Origin: Clostridia bacterium
GTDB taxonomy: Bacteria; Bacillota; Clostridia; Christensenellales; UBA1242
Direction: 5' to 3'
DNA length: 40,105 nucleotides
Assembly: GCA_028694075.1 (NCBI GenBank)
Contig: JAQUUD010000001.1
Span: 1 to 40,105 of the forward strand
Part shown: positions 7,992 to 15,956 of the stretch, piece after piece
How positions within the stretch are numbered: position 1 is the first letter of the stretch
How the letters are laid out: the number at the start of each line of letters is the position of its first letter
Program-made: the position numbers and the translations under genes
Notes under the pieces: model-generated
The model's input: the letters and a program-made list of their open reading frames with translations, nothing else
Told to the model about the DNA's origin: nothing
The model's database searches: none

Positions 7992-8531
7992 ATGAAAAAA
8001 GATAATATTTCACAAACCGATATATGTTTACCAAATGAATTACAAGAAAAAGAAACGCAAGAAAATACGCCTGAATTAACTATTAATACAACTGATCAGA
8101 AAAAAGAAAGTTTTATTAAATTTTTAACTTCGCTTTATCAAAATGCTTGCACAGCGATGCAAAGCATTGAAGATTTGCAACCAAAAGTTGAATGTGAAAA
8201 TTTAAAAAAAGAACTGTCAAATCAATTAACAAATTATGACATCATTGCACGGGAATGTGAAATGATTGCAAAAAGCGAAAATATTGATTTGAAAGACAAT
8301 AACATAATTGAAAAAATAAAACTTTGGGGTTCAATTAAAATGAGCACACTTGCGGACAAGTCCACACGACATATCACCGAACTGATGTTAATGGGCACTG
8401 TTTTTGGACTTATTCAAAATTTGAAAGATGCAGTTGATTATAAAAACATATGTCCGGAACTTGATGATTTGTGTCAAAAACTTACTGAATTAGAAGAAAC
8501 CAATTATCAAACTTTAAAAAATTTTATTTAA
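7992..8531 (+). CDS. Unknown small protein, probably a four-helix bundle
   Basis: A 179-residue soluble protein with no signal peptide. After a polar, Gln/Glu/Thr-rich N-terminus of about 45 residues come amphipathic helices (FIKFLTSLYQNACTAMQSIE, ELSNQLTNYDIIARECEMIA, ITELMLMGTVFGLIQNLKDA, LDDLCQKLTELEETNYQTL). The pattern resembles clostridial ferritin-like/DUF2383-type helical proteins, but I cannot confirm a family and see no clear metal-binding set. AAAGGA precedes the start. The gene is divergent from the cyclase with only 18 bp between. TTGACA at 7938 with CATAAT 19 bp on is a possible, imperfect promoter. Confidence 0.75.
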   Translation: MKKDNISQTDICLPNELQEKETQENTPELTINTTDQKKESFIKFLTSLYQNACTAMQSIEDLQPKVECENLKKELSNQLTNYDIIARECEMIAKSENIDLKDNNIIEKIKLWGSIKMSTLADKSTRHITELMLMGTVFGLIQNLKDAVDYKNICPELDDLCQKLTELEETNYQTLKNFI

Positions 8532-8543
8532 AAAAATAAAAAA

Positions 8544-8563
8544 AAGAATTGATTTCAATTCTT
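8544..8563 (+). terminator. Terminator after the helical protein gene
   Basis: AAGAATTG (8544-8551) pairs with CAATTCTT (8556-8563) around a 4-nt loop, 13 bp past the stop. It is followed by a T-rich stretch and preceded by an A tract. Confidence 0.7.
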
Positions 8564-8620
8564 GTTATTTTTATGAAAATTAATTTTTAACTTAATCATT
8601 AATGACATAAATTATTTTAA

Positions 8621-9709
8621 TTAAATAAACTCAAATTCTTTATCTGACGTTGTTGAATAAATTGTAATGCTTCCGTCATTATTTAAACATCTATTCAAGC
8701 CCATAAGTTTTCTTAAAGTTTTCATTGTGCTGTATGCGTGAATATCTTTATGTTCACCTTTTGCAAGAAAATACATATCAAGTTCTGTGTAAATATTTTC
8801 AACATCTAAAACCACAATAACCACTTTTTGTCCAGTTCTTGCAAGCACTGTTGCGTGATTTATTGCATTATTAACCGCTTCAAATGCATATAAAGGTTCA
8901 TTTTCAAAATAACTAACAAAATCTGTAAACTTTGTTATATATTTTTGAATTTTCAACAAACCGTCAGCTGGCACTCCAACTGCAACTATAAACAAAGAGT
9001 AGCCTTTTTTTACTAATTCATTTAACACATTTGCTTTTTTTTCAATAAATTCCATTCTGCTTGGGCTATAAATGTGTGTTTTTGAGCCTTCTTTAATATT
9101 ATCAACTATTTCAACATTGTCGTTTAATACGACATCTTTTATTGAGCAAAATTTTCGGAAACAATTTTCAAATTTTTTTCCGTTTAATTTTTCAATATCC
9201 CGTGCCATAAAATAATTTTTGCCTTTAACACCTGAAGCAATAACCGACAAATAATCTCCGGAAACTAAACCAAATTGTGCAACCAGCACATCAGGCACAT
9301 ATACCAAATCATCATCTGTTGTGCAAAAATAATAATCGTGATTGTGTTTTATGAGATAACCTTGCTTGTGTTCCATTACGCTATTAATTTCATTTTCTTC
9401 ATTTTGAGCAAACGGCAAGAACCTGTCAATTAAGATAGTATCCTTATTACGTTGTTCAGCAAAATCAAGAAGTTCCTTTGGTAATAAATCTTCCTGAAAT
9501 CCTCTTGCCATAAGTTTATTTTTAATCGGACGACCGGCTTTTTGTTTCACTGCCAATTTTTTTTCGCCTGACATAATTTGTATTATTTCATTTATCAACT
9601 TTTCTTTTTTCATAATTGTGGGAGAAGGCACGCCCCACATACGTGCGATGTTTCTCAGGTCGTGAACACCTAAATTTTCCAGTTGCAATTTTCTTTCTGC
9701 TAAATCCAT
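8621..9709 (-). CDS. Rho-like protein with degenerate ATPase site
   Basis: A 362-residue protein whose layout follows transcription terminator Rho. Residues 1-47 resemble the Rho N-terminal domain (LGVHDLRNIARMWGVPSPT). About 115-175 resembles the RNA-binding OB fold (DLVYVPDVLVAQFGLVSGDY). About 200-345 aligns by eye with the Rho ATPase domain, but key residues are changed. The Walker A APPKAGKT position reads SPSRMEFI (near 211). The LIDERPEE position reads AVGVPADG. The Walker B strand VVIVVLDVENI (near 295) keeps only one Asp. DGSITIYST resembles GGSLTIIAT. The protein ends there, lacking the C-terminal part of Rho. It is therefore probably a non-ATPase paralog. AAAGGAG precedes the ATG. 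The family link is inferred from motif order. Confidence 0.75.
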   Translation of the reverse strand: MDLAERKLQLENLGVHDLRNIARMWGVPSPTIMKKEKLINEIIQIMSGEKKLAVKQKAGRPIKNKLMARGFQEDLLPKELLDFAEQRNKDTILIDRFLPFAQNEENEINSVMEHKQGYLIKHNHDYYFCTTDDDLVYVPDVLVAQFGLVSGDYLSVIASGVKGKNYFMARDIEKLNGKKFENCFRKFCSIKDVVLNDNVEIVDNIKEGSKTHIYSPSRMEFIEKKANVLNELVKKGYSLFIVAVGVPADGLLKIQKYITKFTDFVSYFENEPLYAFEAVNNAINHATVLARTGQKVVIVVLDVENIYTELDMYFLAKGEHKDIHAYSTMKTLRKLMGLNRCLNNDGSITIYSTTSDKEFEFI

Positions 9710-9823
9710 ATTTTTCTCCTTTGTCTTATAAATGATATTCGTATATTACCTTATTTTTTGTATTTTGTATAGCCTTTCGACTATTGCAGACAAAAGCAAA
9801 CATATTTATATCAATTTCAGCAA

Positions 9824-9852
9824 ATTGTAACATAAGTTTGAATGGTTTGCAA
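9824..9852 (-). promoter_or_regulatory. Possible promoter of the Rho-like gene
   Basis: On the minus strand, TTGCAA (9847-9852) and TACAAT (9824-9829) are 17 bp apart, giving a leader of about 107 nt. The matches to consensus are partial (4/6 and 5/6). Confidence 0.45.
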
Positions 9853-9965
9853 GTCTATTGTATAAAATTATCATCGTGCTTTCAAAATTAAGTTGAAATA
9901 ACCATACTTTTAATATAATTATTAATTTTTTTAATCAAAAAAGTTGCATAATCGGTTGGCGAAGT

Positions 9966-10280
9966 CAAACAAATCAAACGGACAAGTCGAACAAGTCAAA
10001 CGGACAAAGCGAGCGGGCGAAGCGGAGCGGAGCAGGGCGAGCGGGCGAAGCGGAGCGAGCGGGCGGAGCAGGGCGAGCGGGCGAAGCGGAGCGAGCGGGC
10101 GGAGCAGGGCGAGCGGGCGAAGCGGAGCGAGCGGGCAACAGTCAAACGGACAAGTCGAACTGGTCAAACGGACAAGTCGAACTGGTCGAACGGACAAGTC
10201 GAACTGGTCGAACGGACAAGTCGAACTGGTCGAACGGACAAAGCGAGCGGACAACAAGTCAAACGGACAAGTCAAACAAA
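9966..10280 (+). repeat. G/A-rich tandem array (array 2)
   Basis: The array has two tandem blocks. At about 10006-10136 a 36-bp unit, beginning GCGAGCGGGCGAAGCGGAGC and ending GCGGAGCAGG, repeats about three times. At about 10146-10245 a 22-bp unit, AACGGACAAGTCGAACTGG plus TCG, repeats about four times. Words are shared with array 1 (GCGAGCGGGCG, CAAACGGACAA) but the unit lengths differ. The G-rich strand is plus. The array runs directly into the outer arm of cruciform element B at 10283. Open frames through it (about 115-120 codons on both strands) are low-complexity products of the repeat and are not called. Confidence 0.9.
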
Positions 10281-10282
10281 AA

Positions 10283-10386
10283 GCGGGCAGGGAAGCAAAT
10301 TTTTGACCTTCAAGTCAAAAATTTTCAGCAAAACTGATTCAAGTTTTGCTGAACAAGCCTTTAAAGGCTTGTTCTTCCCTGCCCGC
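10283..10386. repeat. Four-stem cruciform element B, fused to array 2
   Basis: The outer stem GCGGGCAGGGAAG (10283-10295) pairs perfectly with CTTCCCTGCCCGC (10374-10386). Inside are three perfect hairpins: 10297-10307 with 10314-10324 (11 bp, AAATTTTTGAC), 10326-10335 with 10342-10351 (10 bp, CAGCAAAACT), and a 22-bp perfect palindrome at 10352-10373 (arm AACAAGCCTTT). Only two junction bases are unpaired. The left arm begins right where the tandem array ends, and its GCGGGCAGGG is itself array-like. It lies 230 bp downstream of the ypeB stop. Confidence 0.85.
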
Positions 10387-10531
10387 AATTTAGTTGGTAA
10401 AAATCCTAAAATATTAAATTATCTTTACAATAATCAATCAAATATTAATCTTACTTCAATTTAATTATTCTCAATATACTTTTTAAATTAAAATTAAAAT
10501 TCTTTACTGAACTTTTTATAAATAAATTTTT

Positions 10532-10599
10532 TTATAAACTAAATTTTCTTATAAACTAAATTTTCTTATAAACTAAATTTTCTTATAAACTAAATTTTC
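10532..10599 (-). repeat. 17-bp AT-rich tandem repeat, four perfect copies
   Basis: TTATAAACTAAATTTTC repeats four times without a mismatch at 10532-10548, 10549-10565, 10566-10582 and 10583-10599. It begins 17 bp downstream of the ypeB stop codon. Perfect copies indicate recent expansion. The rest of the gap (10387-10531) is plain AT-rich DNA. Confidence 0.9.
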
Positions 10600-10615
10600 A
10601 ATTGTTTACTAAAAA

Positions 10616-12175
10616 TTACATCAGTAAGTTTCCATTGTCTGTTTGAATAACTTTTAAAATATTCTCTTCTTTTCCGTTGCTTGAGTTAATATAAAAATAA
10701 TAATCATCACCGCCATATTTGCAAACAAATTCGTGACAAAGCACTTCTCTGCCGTAATCAAGAGGGATTAATGCCACTCTTTCTTGCGAAATTACATATT
10801 TCGCACCAATTTTGTTTCTTGCTGTATCAACCGACACACTGCCTTTTTGAAGACTTCTTTCAACGTGATTCATATAATATGAAGTTGCTTCATAACCCAA
10901 TACAATTCCATTATATAAATCAATTTTTAGTTTTACAAGGTCAGGATATAAAATTATATCATTTTGGACAGGTGCAAGATTAATAAAGGCATTTCCGTTT
11001 ACTGTGTCACTCCAAACAACTTTCATATTTTCAAGTTTATTCTTTTTTGCAAAGTCTAATGCAATTGCTTCAGCATTTTTTAAGGTAAGTTTTTTGCCTT
11101 TACTTCCTGACTCATTTTGATTAATGTTTTTTTCCTCAATTTCTTCTGTATCAACTTTATTCTCCACTATTTCGCTTTGTGTGGTTTCTTTGACATTTTT
11201 TTCACTTACATCAGGATCTTCTTTATTAAATTTAGTTGAATTTGTATTTTTATTTTTAAAATTTTCATAACTTTCGTTTTCTTCCTTATTTGCGTTATAA
11301 GCAGAAAGGGTCAATAAATGTCCGCCAACCTTGCTCATTTGCACAAAAGCGACTATATCTTTTTCATTTTCCTTTGCCTGAACTCTAAAATTATATGTTT
11401 GGAAATTGCCATTTGATTCATTTTCAAGTTCTACCATTTCATCGGTGTAATCACTGAAAATCTCTAGCAAAGTTGCTTTTGCTGTGCCTTCATCAACAGT
11501 GTTGCCTTTCAAGCCCTTAACTTCTTTTTTAACCTGAGAATCTGAGAACGGACCATCATAAATTAGAACCGGATATTCAACTCCTTCGGGCTTTATTGAT
11601 TTCATATCAATCGTGAAACCATTAAAATCACCATTTAGGCTATTCGATGTTTTTACAATACTATAACCATTCCACATATCTTTGGTCATTAGATTCAATG
11701 AATCTTTCATATCTAAAACGGAATCATAAATATTTTCAAGTTCTTTGATTTGGGTTGAACTTAATTTTTGCCCTTTGACCAAATTTTTACTTAAAGTTTC
11801 GGTGTAACCGCCAACTTGATTTATGAAAGCAATGCCTTCATCAAGGCCATTCATTGAATAAGGCAAATTGTTTAAATTTTCTTGTGCCATAACTGCATTT
11901 CTGCTGATTTGGTCAAGCATTTTTGCCTGATACTCTTCGTCAGTTGATGACAAGGTTTTGGCTAATTTGGTTTCAGTGTTGTTTATATTATCCACCAAAT
12001 CATAAAAATTCTTTTGATAAACATCTTCCAAATCCAGTGCAGTGTTCATTGCGTTTTGCATAGTTACTGCATAAAGAATTAATGTGATTAACAAAAGTGC
12101 ACTTAAAATCCAGACTGCAATCACCAGCGCTTTGTTATTTTTTATAATTTCTTTTGTCTTGCTTTTTTCTGCCAT
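10616..12175 (-). CDS. ypeB: Spore germination protein YpeB
   Basis: A 519-residue protein required with SleB for cortex hydrolysis during germination, located at the spore inner membrane. One N-terminal membrane segment (ALVIAVWILSALLLITLIL, near 15-33) precedes a long helical extracytoplasmic region (LDLEDVYQKNFYDLVDNINN, then NAVMAQENLNNLPYS). A low-complexity Glu/Asn/Lys linker follows near 295-360, and C-terminal PepSY-like repeats (LKNAEAIALDFAKKNKLENM and SVDTARNKIG). AAGGAG precedes the ATG. It lies 111 bp downstream of sleB, as in the classical sleB-ypeB operon, and probably shares its sigma-G-type promoter. The linker makes it longer than the Bacillus protein. Confidence 0.95.
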   Translation of the reverse strand: MAEKSKTKEIIKNNKALVIAVWILSALLLITLILYAVTMQNAMNTALDLEDVYQKNFYDLVDNINNTETKLAKTLSSTDEEYQAKMLDQISRNAVMAQENLNNLPYSMNGLDEGIAFINQVGGYTETLSKNLVKGQKLSSTQIKELENIYDSVLDMKDSLNLMTKDMWNGYSIVKTSNSLNGDFNGFTIDMKSIKPEGVEYPVLIYDGPFSDSQVKKEVKGLKGNTVDEGTAKATLLEIFSDYTDEMVELENESNGNFQTYNFRVQAKENEKDIVAFVQMSKVGGHLLTLSAYNANKEENESYENFKNKNTNSTKFNKEDPDVSEKNVKETTQSEIVENKVDTEEIEEKNINQNESGSKGKKLTLKNAEAIALDFAKKNKLENMKVVWSDTVNGNAFINLAPVQNDIILYPDLVKLKIDLYNGIVLGYEATSYYMNHVERSLQKGSVSVDTARNKIGAKYVISQERVALIPLDYGREVLCHEFVCKYGGDDYYFYINSSNGKEENILKVIQTDNGNLLM

Positions 12176-12286
12176 TTTTTTAATCTCCTTTTTTTTATTT
12201 TATATTAAAATAAGTTTTTTTCATATAATCTTAAAATTAGTTATAAATTAAATTAAAATTTTATGAGCGATTGTAATTTAATATAT

Positions 12287-12967
12287 TTAAATTGCAAAGG
12301 TGTGTTTTCCTATTGTTGTTACAACTTTTTTACCAAATATCCATTTATTGGTTGCTTTAACAGGGTTGTAATAGAATAAACAACCATATGTTGGGTCCCA
12401 GCCGTTTAAGGCATCTTGTGCCGCTTGATATGCAGTGCTGTTTGGCTCTAATTTGATTTGCCCGTCGTTTACTGCCGTGAATGCCCACGGTTGATAAACA
12501 ACTCCGCTTATGGTGTTTGGGAAATCAGGGCTTTTTACTCTGTTAAGAATTACGGCGGCGACCGCAACCTGTCCGGCATAAGGCTCGCCTCTGGCTTCAG
12601 CATATACACACTTAGCGAGCAAATATACATCTGAACTGGATTGATATTTTCCAGTTGAAATGCCAAGTGCTTTTAAAGTTTGTGGACCAATAATGCCGTC
12701 AACTGCCAGCCCATTAACTTTTTGAAAATATTTAATCGCTGTTTTGCTTTTTGGTCCTATGATGCCATCTATTGCACCGGTGTAATAACCCCAATTTTTA
12801 AGTTTTTGCTGTATTGCCTTGTTTTCTGAAACGGTGGCAGTTGTTACAGTATTTTCAGTATTAAAAAAATTATTATTCATATTAAGAGCGTGAATTGTTA
12901 GAACTGACAGTCCGCCAAAAAGCAAGACCGTTACCATAAAAACTGCAAAAAATCTTTTTCTGAACAT
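12287..12967 (-). CDS. sleB: Spore cortex-lytic enzyme SleB
   Basis: A 226-residue exported lytic transglycosylase that degrades spore cortex peptidoglycan during germination. A signal/anchor segment at about 6-28 (FFAVFMVTVLLFGGLSVLTI) leads to a peptidoglycan-binding domain at about 52-105 (two repeats, DGIIGPKSKTAIKYFQK and DGIIGPQTLKALG). A C-terminal hydrolase-2 domain follows (AKCVYAEARGEPYAGQVAVA, with the conserved catalytic-region Glu, and VILNRVKSPDFPNTISGVVY). TAAGGAGA precedes the ATG. It is first in the operon with ypeB and has a sigma-G-like promoter at 12988-13017. Length and domain order are normal. Confidence 0.96.
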   Translation of the reverse strand: MFRKRFFAVFMVTVLLFGGLSVLTIHALNMNNNFFNTENTVTTATVSENKAIQQKLKNWGYYTGAIDGIIGPKSKTAIKYFQKVNGLAVDGIIGPQTLKALGISTGKYQSSSDVYLLAKCVYAEARGEPYAGQVAVAAVILNRVKSPDFPNTISGVVYQPWAFTAVNDGQIKLEPNSTAYQAAQDALNGWDPTYGCLFYYNPVKATNKWIFGKKVVTTIGKHTFAI

Positions 12968-12987
12968 ATCTTTTTCTCCTTATTTGC

Positions 12988-13017
12988 TATTATGTTGCAA
13001 ATATCAGCAAATTATTC
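12988..13017 (-). promoter_or_regulatory. Sigma-G-type promoter of sleB-ypeB
   Basis: On the minus strand, GAATA (13013-13017) and CATAATA (12988-12994) are separated by exactly 18 bp. This matches the known forespore sigma-G consensus. It lies just upstream of the sleB ribosome binding site, and sleB is a known sigma-G target in Bacillus. Confidence 0.7.
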
Positions 13018-13088
13018 AAAAATAAAATAAGATTATTCTGTTTGCAAAGCAATATGAAGTTAAAAATTATTATAGTTAAGGAGAAACA

Positions 13089-13607
13089 ATGAAATATTTA
13101 GCCATAACACTTTCAATTATTGCAATGCTCGGTATACTTATTTTTTCACAGCCTTTGGCAGTTGAAGCAAGCGATTATTTAAGAATTCATATTCGCGCAA
13201 ACTCAAACAGTGAACAAGACCAAAATGTTAAATATCAAGTTAAAGATGCTATTGTGGATTATCTTATTCCTTTATTATCCACTTGTGAAAGCAAGGAAGA
13301 TGCACAAAAAACGATTGAACAAAATTTAGTCAATCTTGAAGCAGTTGCGGATAATGTTTTAATGCAAAATAATTTTAATTATGCAAGCAATGCAAAATTA
13401 AATTATGAAAATTTCCCTGCGAGAAATTATGGAAACTTAACTTTGGAAAGCGGATTTTATGATGCTTTGATTATGGAATTAGGCGAGGCAGATGGCGATA
13501 ACTGGTGGTGCATTGTTTATCCGCCATTATGCTTCATCAACGGCAGTACATCTGTAAGTTCATATAAAAGTAGAATTTTAGAAATCATTAATTCCTTCTT
13601 TGATTAA
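13089..13607 (+). CDS. spoIIR: Stage II sporulation protein R
   Basis: A 172-residue secreted signalling protein, made in the forespore under sigma-F, that triggers SpoIIGA to process pro-sigma-E in the mother cell. An N-terminal signal peptide (residues 1-27, LAITLSIIAMLGILIFSQPLA) is followed by the family hallmark LRIHIRANSNSEQDQNVKY, LTLESGFYDALIMELGEADG-type strands and GDNWWCIVYPPLCF. AAGGAGA precedes the ATG. It is divergent from sleB and convergent with sipL, within a sporulation cluster. I could not identify a convincing sigma-F promoter upstream. Confidence 0.95.
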   Translation: MKYLAITLSIIAMLGILIFSQPLAVEASDYLRIHIRANSNSEQDQNVKYQVKDAIVDYLIPLLSTCESKEDAQKTIEQNLVNLEAVADNVLMQNNFNYASNAKLNYENFPARNYGNLTLESGFYDALIMELGEADGDNWWCIVYPPLCFINGSTSVSSYKSRILEIINSFFD

Positions 13608-13642
13608 AAAAAACTTTGTTTTGTAAATAATAGTTGATTAAA

Positions 13643-13743
13643 ACGGCGACTAAAAGGAAATTTTGCAAACGCAAAATTTTTCAAGATAAAATCTTGGGCT
13701 TGATTTTAAGCGTACGCTTAAAATCAAGCCTTTTAGTCGCCGT
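13643..13743. repeat. Four-stem cruciform element C
   Basis: The outer stem ACGGCGACTAAAAG (13643-13656) pairs perfectly with CTTTTAGTCGCCGT (13730-13743), 14 bp. Inside are 13658-13666 with 13671-13679 (9 bp, AAATTTTGC), 13682-13687 with 13691-13696 (6 bp, CAAGAT), and a 32-bp perfect palindrome at 13698-13729 (arm GCTTGATTTTAAGCGT). It lies between the convergent spoIIR (stop 36 bp away) and sipL (stop 187 bp away) genes. The rest of this 322-bp gap is AT-rich and shows nothing else. Confidence 0.85.
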
Positions 13744-13929
13744 GTTCGCTTTCGTGCGATTTAATATGCTATATGTTCGTTCACTTGAAGTTAGAAAAAA
13801 TGCCAAAAGTAAATATACTTTCGACATTTTTTTAATCGTGTTTTTTGATTTTTTTTTAATAAAAACTAGATGTCTTTTATTATTAATTTATAATTACAAT
13901 TATATGTTTTTTATTAATGAATAAAATTT

Positions 13930-15489
13930 TTAATATTCAATGTTTTTTTTGGCTAAGAGGATTGAGGTCGGGTTTACATTTTTTTGATGATATATTATTA
14001 TGTTGCAGTTTTCGGATAGCGGGCTGTTGATTTCCGGATTTTGTTCAACTATCACTTCGGGGCGTGTTCTTAATTCTTTGGCGATGTCCCACATTTTGTC
14101 GCCGGTTTTGCCGAAATAAATTTCAATCGCTTCTTCTTTCATAGGAAGTGGCTCGCCCATTATTGCATCTGTTATCAAAGTGCCTTTTAAGGCTCCGAAA
14201 AATCTTACACTTGCTTTAATTTTGGCATCTAAAAACAGTTCTCTGCCCCGCCTTGCAATAACATCAACATCACATAAAACAAGTCTTGCACAGATGTTGA
14301 AACTTGCCTCCACTTCGGTTTTTTCTGATATTATATAAGGTAAATCTTTTTTAACGCAATTTATGGTTTGTGTTTCATCATTTAGATACACAACATTGAC
14401 GCTTACAATGCCTTCCAAAACGATTTCCCCGTCTTTAATGTATTGATTTGTTGGTTTTATAATGCCTTTTGACACACCTAACAATTTGTCAATTCTTGGC
14501 TCTTTTTCGCTTAGCGAAATGCTCCCTTCAATTTTGCTTTCAAAATACATTGCAGAAACAATTTTCGTTCTTTCATAATCATTGCTTACAATTTCCAAAT
14601 TATTTTTTAATGAAAATAAATCTGATGCACACGCAATTTTAATTTCTTCATATGCTTTAAAACACAAATCAAGAGGCACAGTAATAATTACATTTGAGCC
14701 GTTTTCAATGTTTTCTTGCTCAAACTTTAAATTTTCCTTTTTAACATTAATTTCAATTTCAACACTGGAGTTTTCTGACAATGAACCCACTTCAATCTCC
14801 CGCTTGAAACTTTCAACAGCCGATACTGATATAATCCTTTCTGTTTCTCCGCAAATAACGTAAAATATTTTTGTAAGCAGTTCACCTTGAACAATGAAAA
14901 AGTTTGCATTGCAAGTTATGTCCTTAATCACAACATCAGTGCAGACGGAAATAATTCGGTCAAAAGATTCCGTTATTGTGACTTTTTGTTCTTCATTGAA
15001 TGTTATGCAGTCATCTTTCAAAAGTTTTTGCGAAACAATTTCATCTTCTTTAAGGCATATATTTTCATCTCCGCCGTTTAATAATTCCAACTCGTTTACA
15101 CTTGTTATATCAACATCAAAATTAATAATAGAAGAAACCCTTGAATTACTTTCTTCAAAGTTTATATCGCTGATTGTTGCATTAAGATTTATTTTTGTTG
15201 TTGGATTAACATTTTCATTAATAAATTTAGTTAAAAATGGCAAACTGGTTTCCGCCGTACAAACTTTATTTTCACTATCAATAAAAACGGCTTCAATCAT
15301 CGCTTTGCCTGAAACACTGATTTCCTTTGTTAGTGGCTCAACACTATCAATCTGCGGGCAAGCATTAATCCAAAGCATTTTTTGAAAATCTCCGCCACTG
15401 ATGCTATTAATTGCACCGTCCAGCATAATTTGTTCACCTTTTAGTCTGGATTTTTTAATAAAATTGCATCTGCTTTTTTCAAATGACAT
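13930..15489 (-). CDS. sipL: SipL-type spore morphogenetic protein (SPOCS and LysM domains)
   Basis: A 519-residue mother-cell protein. In Clostridioides difficile, SipL binds SpoIVA and is needed to build the spore coat. The N-terminal and middle parts contain repeated beta-rich SPOCS/DUF3794 segments, visible as recurring VxGxLLTKIFYVxGE, VKDITCNANF-type and EGIVSVNVVYLNDE strings. A LysM domain ends the protein near 455-500 (GKTGDKMWDIAKELRTRPEV, then EQNPEI). GGAGGT precedes the ATG at 15489. It is divergent from veg, and a sigma-E-like promoter lies at 15516-15544. The domain order and length fit SipL well. Confidence 0.88.
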   Translation of the reverse strand: MSFEKSRCNFIKKSRLKGEQIMLDGAINSISGGDFQKMLWINACPQIDSVEPLTKEISVSGKAMIEAVFIDSENKVCTAETSLPFLTKFINENVNPTTKINLNATISDINFEESNSRVSSIINFDVDITSVNELELLNGGDENICLKEDEIVSQKLLKDDCITFNEEQKVTITESFDRIISVCTDVVIKDITCNANFFIVQGELLTKIFYVICGETERIISVSAVESFKREIEVGSLSENSSVEIEINVKKENLKFEQENIENGSNVIITVPLDLCFKAYEEIKIACASDLFSLKNNLEIVSNDYERTKIVSAMYFESKIEGSISLSEKEPRIDKLLGVSKGIIKPTNQYIKDGEIVLEGIVSVNVVYLNDETQTINCVKKDLPYIISEKTEVEASFNICARLVLCDVDVIARRGRELFLDAKIKASVRFFGALKGTLITDAIMGEPLPMKEEAIEIYFGKTGDKMWDIAKELRTRPEVIVEQNPEINSPLSENCNIIIYHQKNVNPTSILLAKKNIEY

Positions 15490-15515
15490 ATTTCAAACCT
15501 CCATCATTTCTTTAT

Positions 15516-15544
15516 ATTTTATTAAGAGAAATTGTAGAATATGA
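15516..15544 (-). promoter_or_regulatory. Possible sigma-E promoter of sipL
   Basis: On the minus strand, TCATATT (15538-15544) matches the sigma-E -35 consensus. After 14 bp, AATAAAAT (15516-15523) matches 6 of 8 positions of CATACAAT. It is placed just upstream of the ribosome binding site, and sipL is a known sigma-E gene in C. difficile. Confidence 0.45.
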
Positions 15545-15588
15545 CTAACCAGACAAATTTTAGGAAATAATCGAAATCAGGGGGCTTT

Positions 15589-15831
15589 ATGAAACGGAAC
15601 ATAATCGCGCTTGATGATATAAAAAAAAGAATACTTGAATTAAAGGGCAATACAATTAATATGGAAATCAACAAAGGTCGAAACAAAATCGACACTTTTA
15701 AAGCCATAATCATAAGCGTTTATCCCAGTGTTTTTACTGTTGAAGCATTTGTAAGCCAGAGGCAAAGCCGTTCGCAAACATTTTCTTATTTTGATGTTTT
15801 ATGCGGAGATGTAAAAATAACGCCAGTATGA
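15589..15831 (+). CDS. veg: Veg-family protein
   Basis: An 80-residue protein of the Veg family, small SH3-like proteins of Firmicutes linked in B. subtilis to biofilm regulation. The diagnostic core is visible: LDDIKKRILELKGN, a central NKGRNKIDTFKAIIISVYPS, VFTVEAF, and the C-terminal SYFDVLCGDVKITPV (compare SYADILTETVEI in Bacillus). GGGGG lies just upstream of the ATG. Length is slightly under that of the Bacillus protein. It is divergent from sipL. Its terminator overlaps the stop codon. Confidence 0.92.
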   Translation: MKRNIIALDDIKKRILELKGNTINMEINKGRNKIDTFKAIIISVYPSVFTVEAFVSQRQSRSQTFSYFDVLCGDVKITPV

Positions 15832-15851
15832 TATTTTTCATACCGGCGTTA
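15818..15851 (+). terminator. Terminator overlapping the veg stop codon
   Basis: TAACGCCAGTATGA (15818-15831) pairs with TCATACCGGCGTTA (15838-15851) with a single mismatch. The 5' arm contains the last codons and stop of veg. There is only a weak AT-rich tail (AATTATTAAC), so efficiency is uncertain. Confidence 0.6.
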
Positions 15852-15956
15852 ATTATTAACATTTAAGTTCATTTCCATATAAATATTTTTAATGGAATTG
15901 ATATTTAAAATTAAATAAAGGAACTAATATTATTAAAATAATTTATTAAACAAAAT

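Noticed and set aside
9931..10306. Open frames of 114-120 codons on both strands through array 2
   Set aside because: Both strands stay open because the repeat lacks stop words. The translations are low-complexity and mirror each other, with no ribosome binding site.
13634..13924. 96-codon frame over element C
   Set aside because: It runs through the perfect stems of the cruciform element and an AT-rich tail; it has no ribosome binding site and no recognisable protein features.
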